DNA of 64,000 nt from Gracilimonas mengyeensis (GCF_900182705.1 NZ_FXTP01000007.1:179237-243236); one strand, 5' to 3'. Positions 36,775 to 46,083 are shown, counted from the stretch's first letter. The notes: generated by a model not told the origin, from the letters alone. Made by a program: numbers and translations.

Positions 36775-38406
36775 CTACGTCTGCATCACCCCGGTTTTAA
36801 ACTCCGGGATATCAGGATTCAAATTAGCACAGGCAATGGATTTGGAAATACGCTGCCGTGTTTCCGTTGGGTTGATGATACCATCCACCCATAAACGAGC
36901 CGCCGCATACCGCACATCGGTTTGCGTGTCGTAGCGGTCGCTGATTTCTTTCATGATTTCCTGCTGTTCTTCCTCGCTCACTTCTTTGCCCTTTTTCTTC
37001 ATAGCAGCTACCTGAATCTGCATCAGGGTTTTGGAAGCGGAGGCCCCGCTCATTACGGCAATTTTTGCCGTTGGCCAGGCATACATAAAACGCGGATCGT
37101 AGGCACGTCCGCACATGGCATAATTACCCGCGCCATAACTGTTGCCCACCACAATGGTGATTTTGGGCACCGTGCTGTTACTCACCGCATTCACCATCTT
37201 TGCCCCGTCTTTGATGATACCGCCATGTTCACTTCGCTTGCCAATCATAAAGCCGGTCACATCCTGCAAAAAGATGATCGGAATTTTCTTTTGATTACAA
37301 TTCATGATAAAACGTGCGGCTTTATCTGCACTGTCGGAATAGATGACCCCGCCAATTTGCATCTCGCCCTGCTTGGTTCGGTTCACGGTGCGCTGGTTAG
37401 CTACAATTCCCACGCTCCAGCCATCGATGCGGGCATAACCGGTAATCAGGGTTTGGCCATAGCCTTTCTTGAATTCGGTAAAGGTGTCAGCATCTACAAT
37501 ACAATCCAGCAGCTCATACATGTCGTACGGACTGGTACGCGATTCCGGCAATATATCAAATACATCCGCAGGTGGACGTTTGGGATCTTTCGCTTCTTTT
37601 CTGTTGAACCCGGCCGTTTCATACGGTCCCAGTTTATCCACCAAATCCCGGATGGTTTCCAGTGCCTCGTCGTCGTCTTCCATTTTATAATCTGTCACCC
37701 CCGAAATTTCGGTGTGAGTCGTGGCTCCGCCCAGCGTTTCATTGTCCACATTTTCACCAATGGCTGCTTTTACCAAGTAACTTCCCGCTAAAAATACACT
37801 TCCCGTACCATCTACAATCAACGCTTCATCGCTCATGATGGGCAAATATGCACCGCCTGCCACGCAACTCCCCATAATGGCTGCAATCTGCGGAATGCCT
37901 TTGGCAGAAATCACGGCGTTATTGCGGAACATCCGGCCAAAGTGTTCTTTATCCGGAAAGATTTCATCCTGCATCGGCAAATACACCCCGGCTGAATCCA
38001 CCAGGTAAATGAGAGGGATGTGATTTTCGATGGCTATTTCCTGTGCGCGCAAATTCTTTTTTGCAGTGATGGGAAACCAGGCTCCGGCCTTCACGGTGGC
38101 ATCATTGGCAACAATCATACAATCACGTCCACTAACCTTGCCAACTCCCGTTACCACTCCGCCAGAAGGACATCCGCCTTCCTCTTCGTACATCTCATAG
38201 CCTGCCCAAAGTCCCAGTTCAAAAAAGTCAGAATCCGGGTCTGTCAGCTTTTCAATGCGTTCACGGGCAGTAAGTTTTCCTTTACTGTGCTGTTTCTCAA
38301 TGCGTTTCTCGCCGCCTCCTTTTTTTATGGCTGATTCAGTATCATTTAATTCCTCAATCAACTCGTGCAGCCATTGCTTGGTAGCGCTTCCAGATGTAGT
38401 GCTCAT
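36775..38406 (-). CDS. Acyl-CoA carboxylase carboxyltransferase subunit (methylcrotonyl/propionyl-type)
   Basis: 543 residues from ATG 38406 (MSTTSGSATKQWLHEL), preferred over an upstream start at 38463 that adds a non-conserved leader. N- and C-terminal crotonase-like carboxyltransferase domains show GGCPSGGVVTGVGKV, GGAYLPIMSDEALIV, IPIIFLQDVTGFMIG and NSYGAGNYAMCGRAY. This is the beta subunit that transfers carboxyl from biotin to acyl-CoA; the sequence is nearest in style to methylcrotonyl-CoA carboxylase (leucine breakdown), but propionyl-CoA cannot be excluded. The biotin carboxylase subunit is not nearby. It diverges from the GWxTD gene with 108 bp between starts. Confidence 0.92.
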   Translation of the reverse strand: MSTTSGSATKQWLHELIEELNDTESAIKKGGGEKRIEKQHSKGKLTARERIEKLTDPDSDFFELGLWAGYEMYEEEGGCPSGGVVTGVGKVSGRDCMIVANDATVKAGAWFPITAKKNLRAQEIAIENHIPLIYLVDSAGVYLPMQDEIFPDKEHFGRMFRNNAVISAKGIPQIAAIMGSCVAGGAYLPIMSDEALIVDGTGSVFLAGSYLVKAAIGENVDNETLGGATTHTEISGVTDYKMEDDDEALETIRDLVDKLGPYETAGFNRKEAKDPKRPPADVFDILPESRTSPYDMYELLDCIVDADTFTEFKKGYGQTLITGYARIDGWSVGIVANQRTVNRTKQGEMQIGGVIYSDSADKAARFIMNCNQKKIPIIFLQDVTGFMIGKRSEHGGIIKDGAKMVNAVSNSTVPKITIVVGNSYGAGNYAMCGRAYDPRFMYAWPTAKIAVMSGASASKTLMQIQVAAMKKKGKEVSEEEQQEIMKEISDRYDTQTDVRYAAARLWVDGIINPTETRQRISKSIACANLNPDIPEFKTGVMQT

Positions 38407-38514
38407 AAACCGAATTTTTGTCTTAATAATAGTTTGATGAAATGCTGCGTTGAAAATAGGCATTATATTTTATGATTAAAGCCCGATATTACAACAATTA
38501 AAAAAATCAGTTTT

Positions 38515-39891
38515 ATGCAGAAATCATTTTTCGTATTCCTTCTTCTTTTCGGGATTTCCGTTTCCGCCTTTGCCCAGCGAATCTCGTATCCCCAGCTGGT
38601 GCAGCGTACAGAGCGCCCAACTTTCTTTATTGATGATTTGAGCCTGCCTGGAGAAAATGGTAAGACCAACCTTGTTTTCACCTTCCGGTTTAACAATAAT
38701 TTCATTCCTTTTCGAAAGCTGCCGGTTCAGCATACTTTCAATGCTCCTGAGGATGCCGGCTTCTACTCTACCCTTCGGCTAAACACTGAAATTTTTGAGG
38801 GTAAATTAAAACGCCGGGGCGAACCAGCCGTTAATTCTGTTTCCCGGGATGTATGGGCTGATACGGTGTATACATCTACTTTTGAGGAAACTCAATCAGC
38901 TGATCAATATGCCTCCGGGGTGTTAAGCGTAAATTTGGATCCAGGGAACTACCATTACATCTTTCAGCTCAGCATGTTGCAAGAAAAAAATGAGCGCAGC
39001 ACTCAGCGCCGAAACATCAAGATTGAAAATCTGCGAGAAAAGGAAACCGGAGAAGTTTACTTGTTGAAAAAAGTAGAAAACCGGGATATCGAACTGAATC
39101 TTCAGCTCATGAATATGGCGGATAATGTGCCCTTCGGAGACGATTTCACCACTCTCATCCGCATTCCGGAATACGAAGAGGGAGCTGAATACCAGCTTAA
39201 AATCAATCGGGCACGCGAGGTTCGGGACGATACTACCACCGGGGCTGAAATCTACACCTACTCACTCAAACCGGCTGAAATACACGCACAATCAACGGTA
39301 AAACTGGCATCCTCTGAAGAACCAAGTCTGTCGCTTACCAAAGGTAATCATCCCTACACGTACGCTTTGGTTTCTGTACCGGGTAGTACACTTGAGAATG
39401 CCTTTTACCAAATGACTCTTCACAAAAACGGTTCTGAAGATGCATTGGCAACCGGCTATTTCCGCTCTTATTGGCCTGATATGCCTGCCAGCCTTTACAA
39501 CCTCAACATTGCAATCGAGCACCTGAAGTTCATTGCCAGCGAGAAACAAATCGAGCAAATAGATAAAGGGAACCGAAAGGAAAAGGAAGAAAAATTCCGG
39601 GCATTCTGGGGACAGCGTGATCCCACTCCTAATACCGTATATAATGAACTGATGGCCGAATACTATCGCCGCATTGATTACGCCTTTAAAGAATTTGGGT
39701 CCCAGGAAAACCCAATGGGACATGAAAGTGATCAGGGCGAAGTGTATATCAAATTCGGTCCGCCAAACAGTAAAGAACGCGTTTTCCCTCCCGGTGGCAC
39801 CACCCGGGAAGTCTGGAAGTATCCCAACCGATCTTTTGTGTTTGAAGCCACCACCGGTTTCGGCGATTTTAAACTGGTGGGTACTAAATAA
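38515..39891 (+). CDS. GWxTD-domain protein, exported
   Basis: 458 residues with a signal peptide (MQKSFFVFLLLFGISVSAFA). The C-terminal region (about 360-458) carries the GWxTD-type module: FWGQRDPTPNT..NELMAEYYRRI, then DQGEVYIKFGPP and REVWKYPNRSFVFE; the G-W-x-T-D core itself is here degenerate (GHESDQGEVY). Family function is unknown; it is typical of the FCB group. It is followed by a repeat-rich 700-bp gap. Confidence 0.87.
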   Translation: MQKSFFVFLLLFGISVSAFAQRISYPQLVQRTERPTFFIDDLSLPGENGKTNLVFTFRFNNNFIPFRKLPVQHTFNAPEDAGFYSTLRLNTEIFEGKLKRRGEPAVNSVSRDVWADTVYTSTFEETQSADQYASGVLSVNLDPGNYHYIFQLSMLQEKNERSTQRRNIKIENLREKETGEVYLLKKVENRDIELNLQLMNMADNVPFGDDFTTLIRIPEYEEGAEYQLKINRAREVRDDTTTGAEIYTYSLKPAEIHAQSTVKLASSEEPSLSLTKGNHPYTYALVSVPGSTLENAFYQMTLHKNGSEDALATGYFRSYWPDMPASLYNLNIAIEHLKFIASEKQIEQIDKGNRKEKEEKFRAFWGQRDPTPNTVYNELMAEYYRRIDYAFKEFGSQENPMGHESDQGEVYIKFGPPNSKERVFPPGGTTREVWKYPNRSFVFEATTGFGDFKLVGTK

Positions 39892-39948
39892 TCCATTCCC
39901 TACACACCTTAGATCTTTTCAAGTTGTACTTGAAAAGCCTAAGTCACA

Positions 39949-40002
39949 GAAGGCTTAGCCTTCACTTACTTTTTCTTTCGAGGTACAACCTCGAAAGATC
40001 CG
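39949..40002. repeat. REP-like two-hairpin repeat, copy 1
   Basis: GAAGGCTTAGCCTTC hairpin, a 10-nt spacer, then CTTTCGAGGT/ACCTCGAAAG hairpin and ATCCGG. Confidence 0.85.
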
Positions 40003-40476
40003 GAACTGTGATAGGTATGATTTGTATGTGATGTACTTTGATGATCTTAATCCATTCTATCACAGCATATCAGCACCATCACAGGCATCACAGTTTTACT
40101 CTTTGGCGGACTTATAGCCCAACCTCAGGCAACCATTTTTCCCCTGGCACCACCCGGGCGGAGGTTTGGGGCTGTTTGAACCTATTATCCTCCGGACTGC
40201 GCCAGCTACCGCTGTCTTATCCGGGGCTACCTATCTGTTGATCCTACGGATCAATTATGCGTTCCAGCGGAACATATGGTAGGAAGAACAAACATAAAGA
40301 CAGGAAATAAATTTTCGCCCCCATGATTGTGTTGAGATTTCTCCTTGGCGAAAATTGGTAAAATATCTATCAAAAGATTAATCCTGTACATCAAACAAAT
40401 CCTCTTAATCCCGGTTCAAAAACTAATCTAATCCGCCAAATGTCCGTAATACGCGATTTGTAAAGCGATGGTAATA

Positions 40477-40531
40477 GAAGGCTTAGCCTTCACATGCTAT
40501 TACTTTCGAGGTACAACCTCGAAAGATCCGG
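40477..40531. repeat. REP-like two-hairpin repeat, copy 2
   Basis: Identical hairpins to 39949-40002 (GAAGGCTTAGCCTTC and CTTTCGAGGT/ACCTCGAAAG ATCCGG); only the spacer differs. Confidence 0.85.
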
Positions 40532-40602
40532 GGAAACCCAAAATAATTTCCCCCCTTCCCCGTCTATAAATTTGTAATTATTAGCTGTACCTTTTGTGCA
40601 CT

Positions 40603-41607
40603 ATGATCAAGAAAAACATTCCACGCATTGCTGTTTCCATTGGAGATTTCAATGGCATCGGACCCGAAATTGTACTAAAAGCACTTGGACAGGCTGAACT
40701 GAATGAGGCCACACCGGTGATTCTGACCCTAAAATCTGTAATGGACTTTTATGATGATTTTAGATCACCCCAACAAGAACTGCATATTGCAGAAAAAGCC
40801 GATGAAATTGAAAACGGACACCTGAATCTGCTGCAGATTGGTGGGGACGTAATTGAAATCACACCAGGTACCCAAACCGAACAAAGCGGGCGTGTGGCCA
40901 TGAAAGCCATTGAGAAAGGCATTGAACTTTGCCTGGATAAAACGACAGACGCCCTGGTTACGGCCCCTATCTCTAAAGAAGCCGTGAATATGGCGGGCTA
41001 TCATATACCGGGACACACAGAATTTTTGGCCGAAAAGACCTCTACTAAAAATGTCTTGATGATGCTGGTGAGTGGAAATCTCAGGGTTGCGTTAGTGACA
41101 GCCCATACTCCGATCAAGGATGTCTCGGAGGAAATTACGGCCCAGTTGATTCGAACTAAAATAGGTCTTCTGCATGAAAGTTTACGAAAGGATTTTGGGA
41201 TTGATAATCCGCGAATAGCTGTTTTTGGGCTGAATCCGCATGCGGGCGATGGCGGTGTGATTGGGACTGAAGAAGTGGAGTTGATTGGTCCTTTGGTACA
41301 AGCTTTACGGCATGAAGGTATGGGGGCAGACGGCCCCTTCCCTGCCGATGGCTTTTTTGGGCAACAATTGCATAAAGAATATGATGCCATACTGGCGATG
41401 TACCATGACCAGGGACTGGCACCTTTTAAATTATTATCGTTTGGCCGGGGCGTGAATTTTACCGCCGGACTTCCTATCATCCGCACTTCGCCAGACCACG
41501 GCACCGCTTTTGATATTGCCGGAAAAGGAAAAGCCAACCCGTCATCATTTACAGAAGCCTGGAACCTGGCCATCGAACTCGCAAATAAGAAGCTACGTGA
41601 GCACTAA
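40603..41607 (+). CDS. pdxA: 4-hydroxythreonine-4-phosphate dehydrogenase
   Basis: 334 residues from ATG 40603; an in-frame TTG nine bases earlier is less likely. PdxA oxidises 4-phosphohydroxy-L-threonine in pyridoxal 5'-phosphate synthesis. Visible motifs: IGDFNGIGPEI at the N-terminus, the metal histidines in IPGHTEFLAEKT, GLNPHAGDGG and MYHDQGLAPFK, and ISKEAVNMAG. Full length. The last 11 bp overlap the next gene, so pdxA, the methyltransferase and ftsE form an overlapping three-gene unit. Confidence 0.96.
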   Translation: MIKKNIPRIAVSIGDFNGIGPEIVLKALGQAELNEATPVILTLKSVMDFYDDFRSPQQELHIAEKADEIENGHLNLLQIGGDVIEITPGTQTEQSGRVAMKAIEKGIELCLDKTTDALVTAPISKEAVNMAGYHIPGHTEFLAEKTSTKNVLMMLVSGNLRVALVTAHTPIKDVSEEITAQLIRTKIGLLHESLRKDFGIDNPRIAVFGLNPHAGDGGVIGTEEVELIGPLVQALRHEGMGADGPFPADGFFGQQLHKEYDAILAMYHDQGLAPFKLLSFGRGVNFTAGLPIIRTSPDHGTAFDIAGKGKANPSSFTEAWNLAIELANKKLREH

Positions 41608-42379
41608 AAAAGCCAACATTTATTCGGTATTAGCCCATTTGTACGACACGCTGATGGAAGATGTGGATTACGAAATGTGGGCAGACTTCATCGATGAAGT
41701 CATTCTTACCCATCATCCAAAACCCGATGAGGTGTTGGAGCTTGCCTGTGGTACCGGGGCTATCTCTCTGAACCTGGCCAGGTTTGATGAATATCACCTA
41801 ACGGCTACCGACCAATCGCTGGCTATGATTCAGGAAGGACGCAGAAAAGCGAAAGTCAATCAGCTGGATGTAGAATTCCGAACCATGGATTTCCGGAATA
41901 TTCATTCCGATCATCCTTTCGACATCATTTTTTCGGTATTTGACAGCGTAAATTACCTGCATTCCAAAGAAGAGATCATGGATATGCTGATGGGCTGTTA
42001 TAAGATTTTAAATCCCGGCGGCTTGCTCATTTTTGATTTTTCCACCCCGCAAAATTCCCTGGAGGCCGTGGATTACCTGAACAATGAAGAGGGTATGGCC
42101 GGAAAATATCGCTATTTCCGGGAAAGCCGGTACGAACCGGACACTCATTTTCACTTTAATGAATTTGATATTGAAGAACTGGGCGAAGACCGAAAAACAG
42201 TGATCAATCGCTACAAAGAAGTCCATAAACAGCGCATTTATACCCTTCAGGAAATGCTGTCAATTGTGGAACAAACCCCCTATCATCAAGTGGCTGCTTA
42301 TGAAGGTTTTGACCTGATTCCAGCTAACGACAAAAGCACACGTGTAACCATGGTACTCCGATGGCAGAAACAGCAGTAA
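41597..42379 (+). CDS. Class I SAM-dependent methyltransferase
   Basis: 260 residues from GTG 41597 (MSTKKANIYSVLAHLYDTLM), the only sensible start because longer frames lie inside pdxA. Motif I is VLELACGTGAISL, then TATDQSLAMIQEGRRKA, FDIIFSVFDSVNYL and LNPGGLLIFDFSTP. Substrate unknown. It overlaps pdxA by 11 bp and ftsE by 19 bp, so the three are translationally coupled. Confidence 0.88.
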   Translation: MSTKKANIYSVLAHLYDTLMEDVDYEMWADFIDEVILTHHPKPDEVLELACGTGAISLNLARFDEYHLTATDQSLAMIQEGRRKAKVNQLDVEFRTMDFRNIHSDHPFDIIFSVFDSVNYLHSKEEIMDMLMGCYKILNPGGLLIFDFSTPQNSLEAVDYLNNEEGMAGKYRYFRESRYEPDTHFHFNEFDIEELGEDRKTVINRYKEVHKQRIYTLQEMLSIVEQTPYHQVAAYEGFDLIPANDKSTRVTMVLRWQKQQ

Positions 42380-43062
42380 TTGAACTTAAGGACGTCACCT
42401 TACAGTTCGGTAAAAGTAAAATTCTTGATAACGTAGATTTCAAACTCTATAACGGTGAGTTTGCCTACCTGATTGGCCCAACCGGCATTGGCAAAAGCTC
42501 TTTTCTTAAGCTCTTATATCGTGATGTATTACCGGAACGCGGAACCGTTCGGGTTACGGAGTATCCCGTGAATAAGATCAGCGAACGTGAAGTGCCCATG
42601 CTGAGACGGCGACTCGGCATCATCTTCCAGGATTTTCAACTGCTTGAAGACCGTAATGTACATGACAACGTCGCCTTTTCCCTGCAAGTAACCGGCGAAA
42701 AACCCCGCTTTATCAAACAGCGTGTGCTGGAAGTTTTGACGATGGTAGGCTTGAGTCACCGTCGTAAACACATGCCGCGTGATCTTTCCGGCGGTGAACA
42801 GCAACGCGTGGTCATAGCCCGTGCTTTGGCCAATGAGCCGCGCATCTTACTGGCTGATGAACCTACCGGGAACCTTGATCCCAAAGCCACCAAAGAAATT
42901 ATGGAGCTGCTAAAATCCATCAACAACCGTGGTATGGCCGTATTGATGGTGACCCACGATTATGCCGTTGTTAAAAAATACCCCGCCCGTACGGTACGTA
43001 TGGTCAATGGCAAAACGCAGGACTTGGTGTGGAAAGGCGAAAAGCTGGTACCGGCGAAGTGA
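42361..43062 (+). CDS. ftsE: FtsE-like cell-division ABC transporter ATPase
   Basis: 233 residues. Walker A GPTGIGKS at 39-46, Q-loop FQDFQLLEDRNVHDNV, signature DLSGGEQQR, Walker B ILLADEPTGNLDP and H-loop VTHDY. The FQDFxLL..R.V.dNVAF pattern is typical of FtsE. It energises FtsX to activate peptidoglycan hydrolases at division. Unlike the usual ftsEX operon, it follows pdxA and a methyltransferase; the ftsX gene is at 11169-12053. A LolD-type transporter ATPase is the alternative. Confidence 0.88.
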   Translation: MAETAVIELKDVTLQFGKSKILDNVDFKLYNGEFAYLIGPTGIGKSSFLKLLYRDVLPERGTVRVTEYPVNKISEREVPMLRRRLGIIFQDFQLLEDRNVHDNVAFSLQVTGEKPRFIKQRVLEVLTMVGLSHRRKHMPRDLSGGEQQRVVIARALANEPRILLADEPTGNLDPKATKEIMELLKSINNRGMAVLMVTHDYAVVKKYPARTVRMVNGKTQDLVWKGEKLVPAK

Positions 43063-43063
43063 T

Positions 43064-43090
43064 TTAAGATTCAAGATTAAAAATTGAAGA
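43064..43090. repeat. AT-rich AAGATTAAAAATT-type repeat
   Basis: TTAAGATTCAAGATTAAAAA and following bases. Its inverse occurs at 43641-43675 (AATCTTTAATCTTGAATTTT...), and a 17-base identical piece occurs inside valS (21676-21692). Confidence 0.7.
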
Positions 43091-43354
43091 TTGGTGTGGG
43101 TTTAAGAATTCAGAACCCGGGATTTGGAATAATTTTGAATGCTAAATTTTAAATGTTGAATTAACCCCGCTTATCTGGCTAGTATTCAATTCATAATTCA
43201 ACATTTATAATCCATAATTTCACATCTTTAATTTTTGGCCTCGTTCCACATGTTCAGCGTTGGAACGTGCGGTTGGCTTCCTCTATAGATGGTTTGTGAG
43301 GCAGGAGATTGGGAACCAGCCTTCACATATTAGCAAAGCTAAGCCCTTTACCAC

Positions 43355-43548
43355 AAACACCCTCCGCCGGTTTTGGCAAGCCAAAACTAAGGCACCTTCC
43401 TCAAGGAAGGACTCATCCGTAATGGAATTCATCTTGCCTTGCCTAATCTAACATAATACCTTTTAAACCCCTCAGGAGAAGTCTCTCCTCGAGGAGAGTT
43501 CGATCAATTCAATGAGTTCTTGAATTGATCGTGAGAGGTGTTGGCGCC
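43355..43548. repeat. Composite palindromic element, copy 3 (no associated gene)
   Basis: Same four-hairpin plan as the elements around the DUF559 gene, with different stems: ACACCCTCCGCCG, hairpin GTTTTGGC/GCCAAAAC, hairpin CCTTCCTCAAGGAAGG, ACTCATCC; then inverted, GGAGAAGT, hairpin CTCTCCTCGAGGAGAG, hairpin GATCAATTCAA/TTGAATTGATC, GTGAGAGGTGTT. Assignment rests on architecture and the ends, not on overall sequence identity. Confidence 0.7.
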
Positions 43549-43682
43549 AAAGCCTGTCCCCGCTTTCTCAATTTTTGATTCAAATACAAAACACCCGAAC
43601 TTACTTTCATCCTCCGCCGCAACATGCCTATCTTGCCATGTTCAATCTTTAATCTTGAATTTTTAATCTTCAATCCCCCAAC

Positions 43683-44636
43683 GTGCTGAAGCAGCAGAAA
43701 ATAACCGAGCAAATCCGAGCCCATGCCCTACAGCTGGGTTTTGATGCCTGTGGGTTTGCCCAGGCGCAGCATTTGCCGCAGGAAGCTCGGCGATTGGAAG
43801 AATGGCTCACCCAGAATCGCAATGGCGAAATGGGCTGGATGGAAAATCACTTTGAAAAGCGCGTAGACCCTACCCTGCTGGTGCCTGGCTCCAAGACCGT
43901 GGTTTCGGTATTGGCCAGTTATCATCACCCCAAACACAACGAACAAATTGGAGTGACCGACCGGCCGTTAATCTCGAAATACGCGCAGGGACGTGATTAT
44001 CACAAAGTGCTTAAAAAAAAGCTGAAGCACCTGTTCCAGTTTACTGAAGAGCTGTTGGGCGGATTGGAAGGCCGCATCTTCACCGACTCGGCCCCGGTAT
44101 TAGATAAAGTATGGGCGCAGCGGGCCGGGCTTGGCTGGATTGGCAAAAACTCCAACCTGCTAAATAAAAACATCGGCTCTTTCTTTTTTATCGGGGAAAT
44201 GATTATCGATGCCGAGTTAAGCTACGATACGCCCGTCACCGACCACTGCGGCTCGTGTACACGCTGCCTGGATGCCTGTCCCACCGACGCCATCTACGAA
44301 CCCTATCGCGTGGATGCGACCAAGTGCATCTCCTATCTTACCATTGAGTTGAAGGAGCAGATGGAAGAAGAGCTGCAATCCAAAGTACAGAATTGGCTTT
44401 ACGGCTGTGATATCTGCCAGGATGTATGCCCCTGGAACAGCAAATCCATTCTGGCCAGCTTCACCGACTTACATCCCCGCGAGTATGTCACCGATCATGA
44501 CCTGGAATACTGGAAAAACCTCACCCCTGACCAATATAACGATATTTTTGAAGGTAGTGCCATCCGCCGGGCGAAGTTTGATAAGTTTAGTTCGAATGTG
44601 GATGTGGTGGCCCGGAATTTGGAAAGGAAATTTTAA
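43683..44636 (+). CDS. queG: Epoxyqueuosine reductase
   Basis: 317 residues from GTG 43683. QueG reduces epoxyqueuosine to queuosine in tRNA using cobalamin and two [4Fe-4S] clusters. The cluster motifs are CGSCTRCLDACPTDAI and CDICQDVCPWN; the N-terminal cobalamin-binding region includes LPQEARRLEEWL and the catalytic region ILDKVWAQRAGLGWIGKN (D in TDSAPVLDK). The C-terminal HEAT extension of longer QueG proteins is missing, a common short form. No clear ribosome site is seen before the GTG. Confidence 0.95.
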   Translation: MLKQQKITEQIRAHALQLGFDACGFAQAQHLPQEARRLEEWLTQNRNGEMGWMENHFEKRVDPTLLVPGSKTVVSVLASYHHPKHNEQIGVTDRPLISKYAQGRDYHKVLKKKLKHLFQFTEELLGGLEGRIFTDSAPVLDKVWAQRAGLGWIGKNSNLLNKNIGSFFFIGEMIIDAELSYDTPVTDHCGSCTRCLDACPTDAIYEPYRVDATKCISYLTIELKEQMEEELQSKVQNWLYGCDICQDVCPWNSKSILASFTDLHPREYVTDHDLEYWKNLTPDQYNDIFEGSAIRRAKFDKFSSNVDVVARNLERKF

Positions 44637-44670
44637 ATTTTGGATTATGAATTTTGAATGGCCTTTTACC

Positions 44671-44698
44671 TCGTTCCACATGCTCTGAGTTGGAACCT
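44671..44698. repeat. GTTCC-type REP-like hairpin
   Basis: TCGTTCCACATGCTCTGAGT then TGGAAC: the same core (CTCGTTCCACATG ... GTTGGAAC) as 43240-43267, suggesting one dispersed family; further members with other stems are at 52713-52738, 54684-54790 and 54871-54926. Confidence 0.7.
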
Positions 44699-44801
44699 AA
44701 TGAGTTTTTCCATTTCATCTGCCGCTTTTCAACCATTTGTTTTTCATGGATATTTTTCGCAAAATCTGATATACGACTTCAATTAGAACGGAGTAACTGT
44801 T

Positions 44802-45149
44802 ATGGCCGCCAAAATGAAAATAATAATCATCTCCTTCCTTCTTCTTTTGATGATTGGATGCCAAGGCAACAAGGGAACCAATGATTTCGACTTTGAGAAA
44901 GACACACCTCAATGGCTAAAAGCAGAGATTGATTCTATTTCATTGAACAGTTACTACCAAGTAATCAAAGTGTACCGATATACCTGGAAAGGAGACTTTG
45001 TCTATCATTTTGAAATCCCCATTAGTTCATGTGTATTCTGTGATTTGTATGATCAAAATGGCTCAAAGCTGACCTTCAATGATGATAAATTGTTTGAGGA
45101 TTTTCTGGAAAATAAACATGATAAGGTGTTGATTTGGCAGAGGAAATAA
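44802..45149 (+). CDS. Small predicted lipoprotein, unknown function
   Basis: 115 residues. Signal region KMKIIIISFLLLLMIGC with lipobox cysteine at 20, then a soluble domain of about 95 residues including WKGDFVYHFEIPISSCVFCDLYDQNG. The pattern resembles small Bacteroidota lipoproteins with a W..DYVY-type strand but I cannot name a family. GGAG lies about 10 bp before the ATG. It ends 54 bp before the convergent LytTR gene. Confidence 0.78.
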   Translation: MAAKMKIIIISFLLLLMIGCQGNKGTNDFDFEKDTPQWLKAEIDSISLNSYYQVIKVYRYTWKGDFVYHFEIPISSCVFCDLYDQNGSKLTFNDDKLFEDFLENKHDKVLIWQRK

Positions 45150-45203
45150 GATTCACTGAATCTCAGAGTTGACTTCTGTAAACTTTTTTACACTTTATTC
45201 TTC

Positions 45204-45968
45204 TCAGCTTTCCGGGATGTTATCATCCATCCAGCGCTTAAAATCATCCACCCTGTTTCGGCTTACTAATATGGAATCATCATCACATTGTGCCAGGGTT
45301 ATTTTTAGCCGGCTGTTAGAATAGATAAGCACATCTTGTATCGCCTCAATGGAAGCGATATACTGACGATTGAGCCGAAAGAACTTCCGTGGATTCAAAA
45401 CTTCCTCCAGGTCACTCAATGCATAATCCACGATATAATTCTTTTTAGCTACAGTATGCAGGTAGGTAGCTTTATCCTGGCTGTAAATATATAGCACCTC
45501 CTCTGTTTTGATACTCTTAATCACCTCCCCCAACTTCACCATAAAACGGGACTTATATTTCTTTTGGGTACTTTGCAGTAATGCCTGGATGGTTTCAGCA
45601 GAAATAGACGAAGCCTGACGTTTTTCCACTTGCTGCATGGCATGCTTCAGTTCTTCAGGATCTACCGGTTTTAACAGGTAATCAATGGAATTCAACTTAA
45701 AAGCACGAATAGCAAACTGGTCGTATGCGGTGATAAAGATAAGCGGCGCCTCTACGGATACTTGATCAAAAATTTTGAAACTCAACCCGTCAGCCAACTG
45801 GATATCACATAACACCAAATCCGGTTTCGAGTTCGACTGAAACCATTCCACCGCTTTCCCAATACTTTCAATCGGCCCCAATACCATGGCCTCCGGTTTA
45901 ATTTTACCAATTAATCGCTTGATGTGCTTTGCCGCAGGAGCTTCATCTTCAATGATCAGGATGTTCAT
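45204..45968 (-). CDS. LytTR-family DNA-binding response regulator
   Basis: 254 residues. Receiver domain (1-120) with E7/D8, phospho-acceptor D55 in LVLCDIQLADG and K in LLKPVDPEEL; C-terminal LytTR DNA-binding domain (about 145-250) with VKLGEVIKSIKTEEVLYIYS and RQYIASIEAI. It is expected to be activated by the LytS-type kinase encoded upstream at 46808-47953 on the same strand. The two are normally adjacent; here an 839-bp block of palindromes separates them. Confidence 0.95.
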   Translation of the reverse strand: MNILIIEDEAPAAKHIKRLIGKIKPEAMVLGPIESIGKAVEWFQSNSKPDLVLCDIQLADGLSFKIFDQVSVEAPLIFITAYDQFAIRAFKLNSIDYLLKPVDPEELKHAMQQVEKRQASSISAETIQALLQSTQKKYKSRFMVKLGEVIKSIKTEEVLYIYSQDKATYLHTVAKKNYIVDYALSDLEEVLNPRKFFRLNRQYIASIEAIQDVLIYSNSRLKITLAQCDDDSILVSRNRVDDFKRWMDDNIPES

Positions 45969-46083
45969 TTTTCAACAACAGGTTTGTACCGTTTTAAATC
46001 AACTTCAACATATGCAATTTACCCTTTATTATCCTCGTACAGTGTATTGGTTTGATTATTTCATGTGGCGACATTTTAAAATA

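Larger units (their letters stand above)
39892..40602. other. Repeat-rich intergenic region; no gene seen
   Basis: About 710 bp of REP-like palindromes: hairpin CTTTTCAAG/CTTGAAAAG (39914-39936), two copies of a two-hairpin repeat (39949-40002 and 40477-40531), a GTTGATCC/GGATCAA plus GTTCC/GGAAC block (40180-40282), and a partial GGATT repeat (40379-40421). I see no credible ORF. Confidence 0.65.
43063..43682. other. Repeat-rich intergenic region; no gene seen
   Basis: About 620 bp. AT-rich repeat (43064-43090 and its inverse at 43636-43678, plus related ATTTTGAAT-type runs at 43133-43235), a GTTCCAC/GTTGGAAC hairpin (43243-43267) and the third composite palindromic element (43355-43548). 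Confidence 0.65.

Noticed and set aside
40038..40241. 67-residue frame in the 40-kb gap
   Set aside because: It lies across REP-like palindromes and has His-rich low-quality composition.
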